A stretch of DNA of 64,000 nt from Acanthococcus lagerstroemiae (GCA_031841125.1 CM063109.1:9896321-9960320), one strand, 5' to 3'; shown: positions 10,401 to 25,400, counted from the first letter of the stretch. Numbers and translations are program-made. The notes: a model not told the origin generated them from the sequence alone.

Positions 10401-13400
10401 CATTCTAACAAATTTCTTATTCTCAAGTAGTAACACAATGATCTTTGCTCCGTATGTTTTCCTTATGGGAGTCAATTCGTTCGCGCGAAAGAAGACGGGT
10501 ACTTTTGCTAACAGTAACTCACTGGTGTGACGTCACACAAAACTGGTCTATCTGACTATGCAGAATGTTTTGCATACCGCCGCGCAATCAATCCGACCTC
10601 CGCGGGGGCGGTAGGATTCAAACTGACGTATGGCTACACGCGGGTTAAAGTGCTTCAGATCAATATCATAGCTTAAATCCCTTTATATAGCTCTTCTACC
10701 ACCCCCCCCCCTGAAAACATCAAATTTTCATCAAAAATAATGAAAATATACCGATACAATCCCTTTGAATTCTTTTAAAATTTATTACGATTAGATAGAA
10801 CCTTAGGAGTGCAGGGGCGTACAGGAAAAGGTACGAGGAGCCTCTCCCTTCCGAGGTAGTTCGCTTCGTCTGGAAAACCAGTGACTATAAATTGGAAAAT
10901 TTGAAACATTTTTGCCAGCTTTTCGAATCAAATCAGAAAAAAAAAATTCCCCTCGCCCCGCTCACAAATTGGAAGGCCTTTCACTTGAAAAATGTTGGGT
11001 CTCGCACCAACAATTTTCCTCCGGTAAGCCAGCGCGTATAAAGTTTTCTTAAGGCTCAACTTTGTCATGTCTGTTTAAGACTCTTTAAGACTTAAATAAC
11101 CCTTCAGAATTTTGTCGTGTTTCCTCAAAACTTTCTGAATACCATTAAGACTCGGAAAGAAGCTATTTATAAGACTATTTTGACTCTTGTCAGAATCCAT
11201 TGGATCCTATAAAAACAAATTTACTACTGCTCGGTGAAAACTGCCTACAATTCCGCTGAGAATCGTTGTAGAGAATCGATTAAGATTCCATATGACTCAT
11301 AAAGACTCTGGAAGACCCAATTGAGACATGTTAAGACTTTCTAAAACTCGTTGAGAACCTGCCAGAACTCCTTAAAATTCAGTTAAGACTATACATATCT
11401 GATCCTTTTAGAGTCCCTACGAATTGGCCCAATCGCGTTTAGACTTCTTACGACTCTTCGATCGATTAATATCCATTCATACTCGAAAATAATGGGTCGA
11501 GATTTGGGCTAATACACAAGGTATGATCTCACCCCCCAACCCGAAAAATTTCAGTAATCAGTCGCGTAAATGAAGAAAAAAGTGGAAGGTTTCCACTTTC
11601 TTTCTAAGCCTGAATAAAATTCATCAAATTTTAAATCCAGCAGCGGAAATGAGTCTGCTAATATTTATCAAATCACTATTGGGTTTTGGTTGTGTTTCAG
11701 TTAGCGTATACGTAGAGTCAACGCGAACAAATTTGTTTGAGAGGGGGGGGGGCGAAGGCGGTTAGCTCAAATGCAACTAAGATCTTGATTACAGTTACTA
11801 TTACAGATTTAACTGCTAGCTTTTGGAGATAAATTATAAGCAGGAAATATGAGAGAAAAAAACAGTTGAAACCTAAACTGGACCTGATGAGATTCGGAAA
11901 AGGACATTCCAATTGTTAAGCGTGAAATCATATGGGTTACCTTTATTTTGATTTTGAAAAGTCATAATAACGAAACACAAATGTTAGTACACAAACAGAA
12001 AAAGTCCTTTCATCCGATTGGTTACTGGATTTTGCCGACTCACTAGTAAAATTTTCTAAATAGTAGGCGCCACTGCCTCCCCCTTCTTTTGCCACACCCT
12101 ACACCCATAGCAGTACAGGTTTTCCTCAAGAATTCAGCAGTCCCAAATGAGCCCGTATACTCCGAGAACCATGGCGATTGCTCATCGCGTATGTCAGCGC
12201 AAGTGCACGGACTCCACGGCAGTGGCATAGACGAAGAAGGGACAGGGAGTTCCACAGGGGATCCGGACCTACCTCCTTAGCGACTTCATCAAACAAAGTT
12301 TTTCTCTAGTTTTAGCACCTTCTCCCCTTTTGGTCAAGATCGGACCCTATCGTACACTGGGCTGGCTACGCTACTACTCCATGGGAATCAAAATACGAAC
12401 TGACCCGTTTCATAATGTTTTATAAGTAGGTCTTTTTTTTTTCTTTTTTTTTTGGTGTGAGATGGCACTGTATGCGCCGAATGCTCAGACCTTGCAGTCC
12501 ACTGCACTTTTCCTCAGGTTACTGTAAAGGATTAGCTCAGTGGCCTCACTTTTACAGCCAAAGTGAAAATTTTACGGAGTTGTATCCCTTTGACTTCGAG
12601 GTCTGGTTGGCCAAGTGGACAGCGCGCTGGTCTCAGAGTCCGGAGGTCCCGGGTTCGAGTCCACGTAGCAACTCGCTACATTTCGACCTAGGCCGGGTTT
12701 TCGGCAAGAAGTGGAGAGGACTAAGACAGCCGTAACAGCCTTCCCGACGCCTCTGAGGTAATGCTCGAAAGGGCGGATTCCAGGGCTCGGGTTGAGAGCA
12801 AAATTAGAAAAGAGATACCTTTGACTTCACTGGGTGCTAGATACTCCAGTCCCCGTGCTTCGCATCTTGTCCCTGCTACTGCTGGACACTGGCCTATGAT
12901 ATAAATCAAAGTTTCTTCCTCTTCTTCACAGTGCCCACACGAGCTGCTTTTCGCCACTCCTATTTTATACCACATGTGTTTTGTGGCCCCATGACCAGTT
13001 AGTAGTCCGACGACGAGCCTTGCATGTTTTCTGTTGAGCCCTAGTAAGAACTCGCCGCCCCTTATAAGTAGGTGCAAAGTACACGTCTTCTGCAAATGTC
13101 ATTTCACAAGCACTTTTTTCGCAGAACACGGTAGCAATGCCATATTTCCAACCCTTCATTTGACAGGACTTTATCCGAAAGCCAAGACTTGATTATCCAA
13201 ACAATAACGAAACTATCCTCGTGAAAAATAGTCGTTTCTCAATTCTCACTTACGTTGCAACATGAAAACGCCAGTTTCAAGAATTCTGGCGGCGGTGGTT
13301 TCGGAAACTGGGAACAGATTTCCGCGAACGCCAAGTAGTCCAGACCGAAGTTCGAAGTCCGTGGAAGCACGTCCGGATCAGCGTCCACTCTGGCGATTAG

Positions 13401-16400
13401 CTCGCACAACACGATACCGTAACTGAAAATGTCGCTACGCTGGTCATAGCACTGCCCTTTCAGACATTCGGGCGACATCCACCATGGCGAGCCAACAGTC
13501 GGTAAACGTACTCCAGGTCTAAACAAAGGGAAAAAAAAAAGGAAAGAGTTAAATTGTCTCGATCATGAAGCAGCGGAAATGTGCAACAGGCTAACAGCCT
13601 CAAGAGTAACTCGTAAATCTGGTTTACAATTAACGAGACACATTATCGTAATCGAGTCGAGCGGTAATTGTAATTTTTCACACGTGTATTTTATAAAAAT
13701 ATTGTTCGCCGGCGGTATGGCGGCACGTTTAACTCGGATACAATGTTACAGTAATGTGATTAGTTTCGGCTCTTGAGAGAGAATCAGAGATGGAAAGTGA
13801 AGGGATACAGCCAGAAAATACGCAGGAAATAGACCTAGAAAATTAGTTCCGTTCGATCCCTTCAAACAAGGCTCTTGGTGTCCGCTGGCAGAAAAAGGTC
13901 AACTCCACTCACAAAAGTTTTAGTTTGAAATGCGAATGCAACTTCCAGCCAACATCGTATCATCAACGCAGTATCGCCAAACACTAGTAACATGTGCCTT
14001 CTCCCCCCCCCCCAGCCAGAGGCATTCATCACGGCGATGCCGGGAGAAGGGACTCGGGGGACGAAGTGCACAAAAAACAGCAATACGTCAAATTTGATCA
14101 CTGATATTACATCCGAGGCATCGGCGCATCACATCGTGGCAGTGCCACCTTCCAAGCCAGTCACTTCCTTTCCCTTGGTCCAGCCCCCAGTCACGTAATA
14201 CATACAAGTAGATCTACGAGGGATCAAGGAGTAAATTCTTGCCCTTACAAATGCGAAAGTGAAAACACTACTTATAGACCCCATTTTGAAAACGTTACGT
14301 AACTTTTAGCGAAGATTATAAACAGAATCTTCTTCAGATCTCAATTTCTAAAAGAAATAGTAACTGGGAAAAAAATTAATTTCACCTATCTCCACCCCTC
14401 TCTCCAAAAAAGAGTTTAGTCACCCATAGTGTATGCGAATACAAAATCAAGAGGAAAATAGAAATAACAAGCGGAATTTCGCTGAAAATTTTTGAAGGAA
14501 TGGTAGTGTCTTAGTTAACATACTATAAGTCTCCACCCTACCCCTTCCACTGATTTTTCAGGAGGGTTCAACACTTCACCGGTTTTTATTTTTCTAAAAT
14601 CACAAAAACAATGGATATTTTTCGGAAAAATGCAATTGTTCCACACCAGATCCTTTATAAAAATATTTCCAATACTTTTCTCGTAACAACCCCAAAAACA
14701 TCACAAATCATGTGTGTGTGTCGGGGGGGAGGGGTCAGTTTAAGGCCATGTGTATAGTTTTTTACGCTTCTACCTTATATGGGATTTTTTAAACAGAAGT
14801 TCAAAATTTACAATTACTCAATTTTCTACCTCTGTAGCTTTCTATTCATGGGATTTTTTGTTACTATACTCGCTTGGATAACACACAAACATGTGAAATC
14901 GAGTGTTGTTGTATTTCAATAGTTTAGATGGGCAGCATTTTGAGGAAAATCTTCAAGCTAACTATCCCAGTATCAGTTGTCAAGTATTCGAAGACCCCGA
15001 ATTAAATTTTGCTATTAATTTGCCCCTAAACTGAAAGCTGTGGCCTCAAATGCGACAGCCTGAGTCAAAAATATCACAAAATAAAATATAGGCATCAAAT
15101 GTAGGGCTTTCAAGGTCGGTGTGTTCATTTTTTGTGGTATTTTGACTCTATTTCTCATAACTGTAGCGTCTGATGTTTGTGTGTAAGTGTACGTGGGAGG
15201 GGGGGGGGTGTGAAAATGGTGAAAAATATGACATAACATCACTACATCTTTTTCAGTGGTTTGACAATTACTGAATTCAGTTCCGATATTAGTTTTACTC
15301 AGACTTGGAAATGTGGGGACAGCAGCGGGGCTCACGCTCGAAAATGTCATAAAATGCAATATACGAGCAGCTATCAAATACAACAAAACATATATACTAC
15401 TAATTGTTCATTGAATATTGCTATATCAAAAAATTTTTCTCCCACATAGATCCTGTCTAAATCAGTTATATCTCACTGCTGATGAAGTAGACATTGTTAG
15501 TGAGGATGTTGACGACAATATTGTGGACTAAGATGTACTACATGGGCATTGCTGAGGATGGGTAGACGGGTAATACTTACCCCCCCCCCCCAAAAAAAAA
15601 AAAATTCAAAGGCCAATAATTATATTTATACTTATAGTTATAAGAAATTTGTAAACGAATTAGGGCCATGTGATACCGCAATTAGTAGTACCGTACCATA
15701 CACTTGACTCGCAATACACGTACACAGGGTATCTAACAAAATCGGAATCTGAAAATAAATGACCGCCTCCCCATTTGCCATGAATGCGCTAAAATAATAA
15801 ACTAACGCTAAATATACTTCTTCGTCTATAATACTACATTTTCATGGGGAAAAAAACTAATTTTATTGCATAAGGTAGATGAGCCCAATACGGCCCGAAT
15901 CCCCAATATAAGGCCCAATGTACACCAATCTTGACTGCTATGCTTTAGACTGCATTAAAACGTACAGCAAGGTTGTTCCTTCATGGTATGGCAACACTGT
16001 CCAATTGTTTTTATCAAGATATTAGTCCACTGGTGCGAGATATGCCGGTTGAATCAATAACGTAAAAAGTTCTTCGATATGTTTTTTGTGTAACTTGGAG
16101 AATTTACGAGTACATATGTTAGTCAAATGGAATTTATCCAGAAATCAAACATTGGATAGTTATTGTGGTGGTAGTTGGTAAACGATCGATGCCAGAAAAA
16201 TGAAATTTGAGCAATTTGGAAACGAGGTATGCAATACTCACGAAAAATAGTGTTATATAACCTAATAAGGCCCAACCTGGTAAAATCAATTGATTATCAT
16301 CTCAGTTGTAACTTACTCATAAATTTCTATTTGAACATGCATAACTTTTTATTTACCGAAATTCATGTCAGGCTTATTAGGTATTAGGTTGGGTCTTATT

Positions 16401-19400
16401 AGGTTATAGGCCCAGCCTTCTTTGATGCGCTGGCCTTATCAAGTTTTGAAAAAAGGGGTATTTTTATTAGAAGATCTGAGGAAAGTAGAGCAGTACAGAA
16501 AAATTTCAAGCTAGCCAATTTTTAAATATTTCAGTCGACGACTAGTAATACAAAAAAGGAAAAACAAGAAATCACGTGGAAGTCTGGAGAGCCAAGACCT
16601 TAAATAAAGGCCTTATTGAGCTCACCTACCTTAATACGCGCACAGTGCTCACGTCTCACACGACTCACATGAGCATGTCACATATGCCAAGACTCTTGTA
16701 AACTGATATTTCGATTTACCGTCATTATCTGGGCTGCAATTTTTATGCACAAAAAATAGCGAAATATGCGCATATTTTATGCCTTGAATTCAGTCTCAAT
16801 AATATATGCCGAAAATATGCGCCAAAATTGTAAAATATGCATAAATATGCAAATACAACATGGGTACATCCTTTCAAAGGAAAAATTAAGTTGGATACAC
16901 GGAGACAATTTTTATCATTTATTTTTAAATGATCCAGCAAAGTATCTCCTTAAGCGTCCAATCTTATTTTAATAGGAGATGCACCCAGGAGATAATGCAC
17001 CTATCCGTAATTTTTTGATGATCGATGAATGTGATGCGGGCAAGAGAAAGGTTATCTCACGTGCAAAAGAACATATTTTTTAAAAGCTTTTTTACTGATT
17101 CATTAACCATCAAGCGTTCTGACTTTTTTTATTTTTGGAGTCGGACATCATTCTCAGAACTAAAAAAATAACTTTTTGGGGAGAAGAACTGAAAAGTAAG
17201 CAGAATTCGTGCAAAATATGCGAAATATGCAGGATGAAAAGCTGCTCATTTGACTCAGAATTCTGTGATTCGTGAAGATCGTTTGAAACTTATACTATAA
17301 GCCATAGATGAAAATATGCATTCGCATAAAAATTGCAACCCTGGTCATTATAATAGAATTTTCCAATAATTCCAAATTCCTTGATTTATTTTTCAAGGTA
17401 TAATTTGCTGTTCTTAAATTTTTAAATGACCATAACTGAAAATAAATGACTGTTAGACACTTTGATACAACATACTACACCCCTCCGCACAATAAAAATA
17501 CACCAATGCCGATGAATGTAGGTCAACACTACTGAAAAAAGTATCCCCTCCCCCCCCCCTCCCAGAAAAAATCCAGCTACGCCTCTGATGCACTATCATT
17601 GGTGATAATGGAAATTTCTAATTATACTAGCTGTACTTTATCCCAGGATAGCTAGTTTTAAGGAGTAATAAATTTTGAGAGATAAACTGGTTATTATAAA
17701 GGTAAAAACGTAGCATGCACAATATCTATGAACTACTTATATGTATTAGTTGAACCACATCACCAACCACAAGGACCGCAATTTTCAAGTTGAAGATCAT
17801 CTAGCATCAAGAAGAAGTCCCCAACAAGTAACGTGTGTAGAACACTTTCCTCTTCAAAACTTGATTGACTGACGTTTTGTTTTTAAATTTTTGTACCGAT
17901 ACTCGCTCCAGTACTTTTGAGGGCTAGCACATCATATGCAACTTAGCAAATCATTTATTTATCTGAGTATCTTATCTACGTATCAGCCTATCTACTCATG
18001 TAGGTATCCTTCGTTCTATGGACCGTCAAACTCATCTGTATGCATCTAAGGAGCAGTCCCTCGCGCTGCTTAAGTCTCTCCACCAGCGCTGGAAGGTCTA
18101 TCTTGGAGGGACAAAAGTTAGTGGTCGCTACAACACATATCCGGTCATCTTATTGCTGCAATTTATGCGTTAAAATACATTCTGAAATGCTTTTTTTGAC
18201 AGCGGGGAGGGGGGCTTCCGCTCTTACACCGGTGGCTGTCTGCGATCTAGCTGGAGTTTATTCCCGGTAGGAAAGAAGGGCAGATTTTCAGCGTTTACAA
18301 GATCATCAATCCAAATAAACGAGGTTCATCCTTAACCTTCTGAAGATCCTCTCAAAGGTCACGGCAGCTTTGCTCAGCCAGCGGAGACGATTCAAAAGCG
18401 AGTTTCCCAGCCACGTTTATTCTAGACTTGGGAACACGAATCCAACTCGTATTCGTTTCTTCACAGAGAAAGACGTCAAAATACCGCAAATATTTTCCCG
18501 GCCAACGTTGATTGGACATTATCACTCGAGCCGATAATTCGACTTTCAACAGGTGCACCGACATTTTTAAAATTATTTCCCGAAATAGCGCTGTTATTTA
18601 TGTAACACGGTGAGAAAATCGCAATAAGCGTAGAATATACCTCGTATACGATGTAATAATCATTTCTAAGTGAATTTCCATCGTTAACCAATGCTTTAGA
18701 AAAAAGTACACGAACTACAAGAGCGGTACCTATACAGCATAATGAACGAAACGTGTTACCACTAACCTTGGTATTTTAGCAGCTAATCCGAAATCACCGA
18801 CCACTGCAGTCATTTCTTGACAGTCTTCAGGTTTCCTAATAAGAACGTTCTGTAAAACAACGAAACACAACCCAGGGTAATTCCTATGTCTGTATTATAG
18901 TACTTACATTATTTAATACACGAAATTCTCTCATAATATGCACAGTATACGCGGAATTGTCGAACAGGTTGTGCTCTTTCATTTAAATGGCAAGAATATG
19001 AAAGGTAAAACCGTATAGGTCGACTATAAGACACACATCGACCGTAAGCGATAATAACGTTACTGCGGTCAACCATCATGTCACGTACGACAAATTCCAC
19101 AGACAAAATGAAAAAGAACAATTTTCCCAGTCAAGTCCTAGGAGAATTGGGCGACGACTGTCCGAGCATAAAGTAGCATCCGCGATTATACCATAAAATG
19201 GGGTAACTCTGAAATTGCGGGGTAACTTTGAAACGTCAACTTTTCGTTATGTAGCGCATTCTGGCGGCTATGGGAGTGACTTTTTGGCAACTCCAACACC
19301 GGATATCTGTAGAAGAAAGTTAGTAATCATAGAATATTGATTGATAACAGCAACCGTTTGCGTGCAATGAGCTTTTCTGAAGCGTTGAATTTATTGTTCA

Positions 19401-22400
19401 AAATTTCTCCAAAAGCGTACCCAAATTATACTCAACAGTTTCAAAGCGGTGACTCTTTATATGAGGTAAGTAACATGATAGATCAATTTTGACATCCTTT
19501 GGGATGAAATATAACTAAACTCGGTTATGTACCGAAATTCACTGTTTCGGCTGCAAATCATTTTGTTGCTTAGGGGAACTTGCTTATCTGTTACACTTTA
19601 TTTGAAATTACAGTTTTTCTTCGCGAGATGTCTCAAACATATTTGTACAAAAGAAAATTTGGGAAGAAAAATTAGAAAAATTACAGTGATTTGTTGGAAG
19701 AAACATTGATCAAAATGGTTAAAGGATGTATGAGTCTATTAAAAGTATCAAAACAGTATACAATTCCTCTCAGTATTTTTCACAATTACGAGGAAACACA
19801 TAAACGCCTCTCCTCCCGGTGCAAAACCAATGTTAACGACGGATGAAGAAGAATGCATCGGTTAAATGACGGGTAAAGAATCAAAATTCACATTAGCCAT
19901 TTTACTTCAAGGGCGCAAGTAGGCAAAATACTGTACACGGGTGCAGAAATATCTTTGCTGCGCCTGTGAACATGCGATAATGTATAACATACTCCACGTT
20001 CACAGGCGCAGCAAAGATGTTCCTGCACCCGTATATAGTATTTTGCCTATTTGTGACGCTGGACTAAAATGGCAAATGTGAGTTTTGATTCTTTACCCTT
20101 CAAATGTTCGAATTGATCTTTCATTTTTTTCCCTGTTATATTGCCTTTTTTTACTTAACCATTTTCTTCACCAGAATATTTCATTTCTTTTTCGATCTTT
20201 TCTTAGACACCTAATGTGATTTTAAAATAATTGTTCTCAAATCGAAAAAATCGAATTTGAAGAAATTAATGTTTAGAATGAGTTTTGATATTTTTACTAG
20301 TATTCCATTTTTTCATTTTTGGGCATATTTATGACCTTTTTTCAGGTAGATCTCAAATGTTTTTGGATGAAAATGTCTGAAATTTACAGACTCTATTTCA
20401 AGCGGGAAGAAATGGGGTTTCAAAGTTACCACAAATACCGTTCAACTTTGAAAACAGGTTTGCACAGCTATAGCGCCTTACCAAAAAACAGGTAGGCAAA
20501 ACTTTTTTCATCCATGTTATACTACGTTTCGAGTTCCATCCGATGCTGCTATCAGTTTTATCCTAATGATTTCATCTACTCCGCAATTCTTCCAAATATA
20601 GCTAAAACCTTTCAAAGTAACCCCATTTTACAGTAGTAGATTCGAATATACTGCTAGGAGTATATGTTGTCCGTTATTTAGAACTTATTTAGAACATTTT
20701 TTACTTTCCTGCTCGACCAGTTGTCTTCAATAGTCTCTTTTACAAGCTCATTCTCGTATTTAGGAATACCGTTTCTCACTCTCCTCTTAATGTTTTTTTT
20801 TTTTCAATTCACAGAGTTCAGTTTGGTTTATTTTATTATCTAGTAGATAATTTACTCCGTAATTCTAATCTTCTTTGGAGAAGTTTTTCATTGCCATACT
20901 TATCATCAGTACAAGTTTGGCCCTTTTCTTATTGACTTCCCGTTCCATTTCTTTTATGCATAACTCAAACCAGTCATATTTCTCTTGCAAATCCCTAAAT
21001 ACTTTCTCTGCTGCTCCATTCAGCTTTTTCATCATAATTTCATTCGCCTTTTGCCATTTACGAACCAGGATAATTAGCCTTTCGGATGATATCTGTTTTC
21101 CACGGATTCCATAAGCTCAACTCAAAATTTAGCGCATCTTTCACGAGACCATCGAGGAGGTATAAGAAACATTCTTGCTAAATTTCAGTTCTTCCCCGTG
21201 CTTGACATTTTTTAGCCAAATTTTGATACCTCCATTACTGGACTATTTTCAGACATGATATAAAAATTTCAAGTCTTCCAGAAGGCGACTGTCCCTGCCA
21301 TCTTCCTCTTTAATCTACCACTGAAAGTTGTTCCGCATTCGAAGAACCTCAGCCAGATGGAGAGGACACCCAAGTGGGACGTAACTTGAAGACAATGAAG
21401 AGCAGACGCGTATTAAGTCCGATACCAGAGAAAATGAGCCGAAACCTGCTAACATCTTGTCAATTACGAGTATTATCATCTACTGACCAGATCTCAGCTA
21501 ACTAATGAATTCTGCAGGCCAGGGACTCGAAACCGGCCTCAAAATTGCAGTCACTCCGACCTGGCTCCGGCTCCGGAGCAAATCTAAATTTAGCTACCGC
21601 CTTGGCTCCAGCTAAAATTTTCTGAACGATAAAATTCTTTCCAAGCTTTGTCGCCAACTGCGGTAAATGATTTTCTCCAAGTTTCGGCAATTCAATTTCC
21701 AGCAAAACATACTGGATGACTCTGGTTCCAGCTGCGGTTACGAGGGAATGAGTACAAAGGTGTGGAACGGTGAAGGCGAAGGAAAGGAAAGGAAAAGGTT
21801 GCAGAGTCGTAGCCGAGACCGAAGCCGATTGGCTAAGGCTCCGGCAAATAATTTTTTTCATGCTCCGACTGAAACTCTTCAAAAATTGTCGGATTTTGAG
21901 CTCCGAGTCCTTGCTGCTGGTTAACGAGGAAATCATGAAGCGGCCACTACCCCTCCCCTCCAATTTGCGATAGTTCCTTTTTGCCACCCAGTAACCGTTA
22001 CATCCTCCATAAGATGACCTCCAAAAATCCGAAATTCACGCAGTTCGTTTACTCGCGTCGTCGGGAGCGTTTCTCGCACACACCGAGAGCCTTCAGACAA
22101 ACCAGAAACTCCCGCCTTAATTAACTATTAACGAGACTAATTGCGTTCAAGTGCGCGTAGTAATTAATCGTTTAAGTCCTGTTCGGTACCACCAGCTGCT
22201 GCGGATGTCGAAGCACTCGCGCGCGCGCGATCGCTGCATCACGTCGCATCGCCTCAAACGCTCTTCGCTCTTCTGATTTCCAGTCGCGCAAAAATATGTC
22301 ATTATAATTAGCTAGTCTCTCGCATATTCTCTCAAACACATATAGCGGTTTTTGAGGATTACGCTCTACTGTCGCCTTAGAGTTCATTATCGCGTATAGA

Positions 22401-25400
22401 TAAGTCGTTCAATTACTGAGATTTGTGTTCGCAGGTTTATCGCGCCGTTGGCGGCCTTGATCGCGCCGAAAGTTGTCTATGAATTAGATAGGAATACGAA
22501 AATTATCGGCCGAAATGGAACGTACAGGTCGAAAGCCGTTTTCAAGGCGAAATACGCGAATAATGAGCGGAGAAGGCAATGGAAGCGAGTTGGCGCTGAG
22601 TGGAGTGAACGAATACGCAAGATGCAGAAATCCGAAGGAATGAGGAAACGAGCCGAGGACAGCAGGACAAATTAACAACGCAGCCGTACCACGAAATTCT
22701 GAAGACATCTAATTTTGCAAGTTTTCGCCAGTTGAAATGGGCGTAGACAGCTAGGGTGGGCAATCTCCCCCCTGGATTTTGAAAAAAAATTATGCTCCAG
22801 TGCTCACAAGATTATTTTCGAATATTTAAAGCCAACTGAATAAAATTCGCAGAAAATAGATATAATTCTACTTTTGGGCCCCCTCCTGGAAAAAGTTCTA
22901 GCTACGCCCACGTCAATTGATTAGGGTCGCACTAAAATTTGTTCCAATGGACCTAGAAACTCGCCATAAGAAATTAGAGCTCAATCCGAGGTCATTAACC
23001 CGTGCCGCTTTGACATTGAAGTTATGGGTAATACTGAGATTTTACAAGAAACCGCGAATATCTCGGAACATATCAACTTCAGGACCAAAATGCATCTCAC
23101 GTAAAATGTTCCCTGTTAAATTTTCTATAAAAAAGTTCCTGTACAACTTTTCTCTAAAGCGCATATTTACCGAGATAATCGCAATAATGTGTGAAAGTTT
23201 CGAGGAACGTGGATTTTGTTATTTTTTCCTTCATACCCGATCTTCTCTCGCTAAATCGTAGTTATTTAAAAAAATATTCGCTTTAGGACCAAGATGAAAA
23301 TAACATAAAATGTTCCTCGTTAAATTTTCTTTAAGAAAGATTCTATACAACTTTTCTTTAGAAAACATATTTATCGAGATAATCGTAAAAATGTGTAAGA
23401 TTTTCGAGAAACACAGTCTTTTAATTATTATTTTGCAGCTGAAGTATCTATTAATGTCGGGTAATGCATACTACAATATAGCTTCAGTCTGTGTGCTGGG
23501 CCAGCGCCCCAGGCTACCCCCATCCCACCTGGCTACGCCCATGACAGTTTGTTCGGAACCTATTATAGAATAGACCTCGGATTATGTATGTATTTCAACA
23601 ATAGTCAAAAATTTGCGCATAAGATATAACGTTGTGCTGTTCAGGAACAGTCGTTCTCAGAATTCAGAGTAATTTCCTATGGGCAAATCGCTGTTTCGTA
23701 TTGTTGATGTACATCATCTCAAGTCCACCATACCAAGTCTTCAACGGAATCTTAGAATGCTCAAGACTCAATAAAAACAGTTTGTTCACCATACATCGTA
23801 AAGTTAGGTTTTCTTCAATCATTGAATTTGAAATTAGTTATGGTGTGGTGGGACATAGGGCGATACACGCATGCCAAAGTGGCCCCTAAGCCACCGCATC
23901 CCTGGCCCCGGAAACCACCCTTTCGAGAATCGCATCAGTGGCCGGAGGAACGCTTTGAGGCCTGCCCGAGCCCCTATTTCGCAGTGCCGCTTTCGCTGCG
24001 CGCATCCTCTTCACTCACCCCTCACCTCCTCGTTTTGGTACATGTGGCGACGCAGGTAAGTGGTGACGACGGGGTAGCCCTTCCGGGGGTATTTCAAAAC
24101 CGGTCTCTCACTTCCGCAGTAGTACAGTCGACCTTCGTCGAGACAGCGCTAGCGACTACCGATACTCGGAGTGGAATGCCAGGGAACCGCTACACGCGAT
24201 GACAGTAAGCAATGATCAGACCTCCTCAGCGCGGATTACAGAAAGACGCCAACCTTCCCAGTCAATGGCTCACGGATACCTGCCTAGTTAACGTTTCAAT
24301 TTTAGGATTTTCCGCAAATTTTTCATCACTAGGGTCAGACCAACAGTCCTACCTCTTGCAAATACAAGCTTTTAACAATTGTAAACACTTCTGCATGTGT
24401 CCATCTTCACCCCTTGAACGATGAGATGAAGAAAAACACATGCAGAAGTGTTTGCTATTGTTAAAAGCTTGTATTTGCAAGAGGTAGGACTGTTGGTCTG
24501 ACCCTAGTGATAAAAAATTTGCGGAAGAGTTTGAAATTGAAACATTAACTAGACATCCATGAGCCTAACTAATTCCAATGTTTTTATTGAGTTTTGAGCA
24601 TTCTAAGATTCCGTTGAAGACTTGGTATGGTGGACTTCAGATGATGTATAATCAACAATAGGAAACAGCGATTTGCCCATAAGAAATGACCCTGAATTCT
24701 AAGAACATTTGACTTTTTCTCAACAGCACAATGTTATATTTTATGCGCAATGTTGATGATTGTTGATATACATGTATACATAATCCGAGGTCTACTCTAC
24801 AGTAGGTAAGCAACAAACTGTCATGGACGTAGCCAGGTGGGAGAAAGGGGTACACTGAGGCACTTGCCCAGTACACAGAGACTAAAGTTATATTTTAGTG
24901 TGCATTACCCGACATTAATAGATACTTCAGCTGCTCAACAGCACAATGTTATATCTTATGCGCAATGTTGACTATTATCGAAAATTCCACGCATTTTTGC
25001 GATTATTTTGAAAAATATGTTTTCTAAAGAAACGTTGTATAGAATCTTTCTTACAGAAAATTTAACGAGGAACATTTTATGTTATATGCATTTTGATCCT
25101 GAAGTTGATATGTTCTGAGATATTGTAAAATCTCAGTATTACACACAACGTCAAGGTTAAAGCGGTACGAGTTAATGACCTCAGTTTGAGCTCAAATTTC
25201 TTAAGGCGAGTTTCTAAGTCTATTGGAACGAATTTCAGTGCGACCCAAATCAATTGGCGAAAACTTGTAAAATAAGAGACACCCTAATATACGCGTTCAT
25301 ACTGATTTTTTTTTTAAACATGGAAGAAGGGAGGGAGGTTAAAATCCACTGACAATGGAGAAGGACGTGAAACATGTACTAAAAGGACTAAAAAATGACA

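Larger units (their letters stand above)
9902..13253 (-). other. TESK intron (3.35 kb)
   Basis: Holds the TTAA-flanked foldback (10123-10644), a C run near 10700, the AAGACT-rich stretch (about 11050-11480), a G run near 11742 and a LINE tail with a SINE inserted in it (12432-13160). Confidence 0.65.
13519..18766 (-). other. TESK intron (5.25 kb)
   Basis: Contains a TA-flanked TIR element (15873-16631), a hAT MITE with a perfect 8-bp TSD (16729-17343) and C or G runs near 14007, 15191, 15582 and 17551. The last of these is followed by a gctacgcc-type transposon end. The rest is AT-rich with no recognisable coding sequence. Confidence 0.6.

Noticed and set aside
21502..21987. Minus-strand frame of 161 codons
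   Set aside because: Lies in a ggctccggctccgg-type repeat-like region, has overlapping frames on both strands and contains no recognisable domain; probably transposon DNA.
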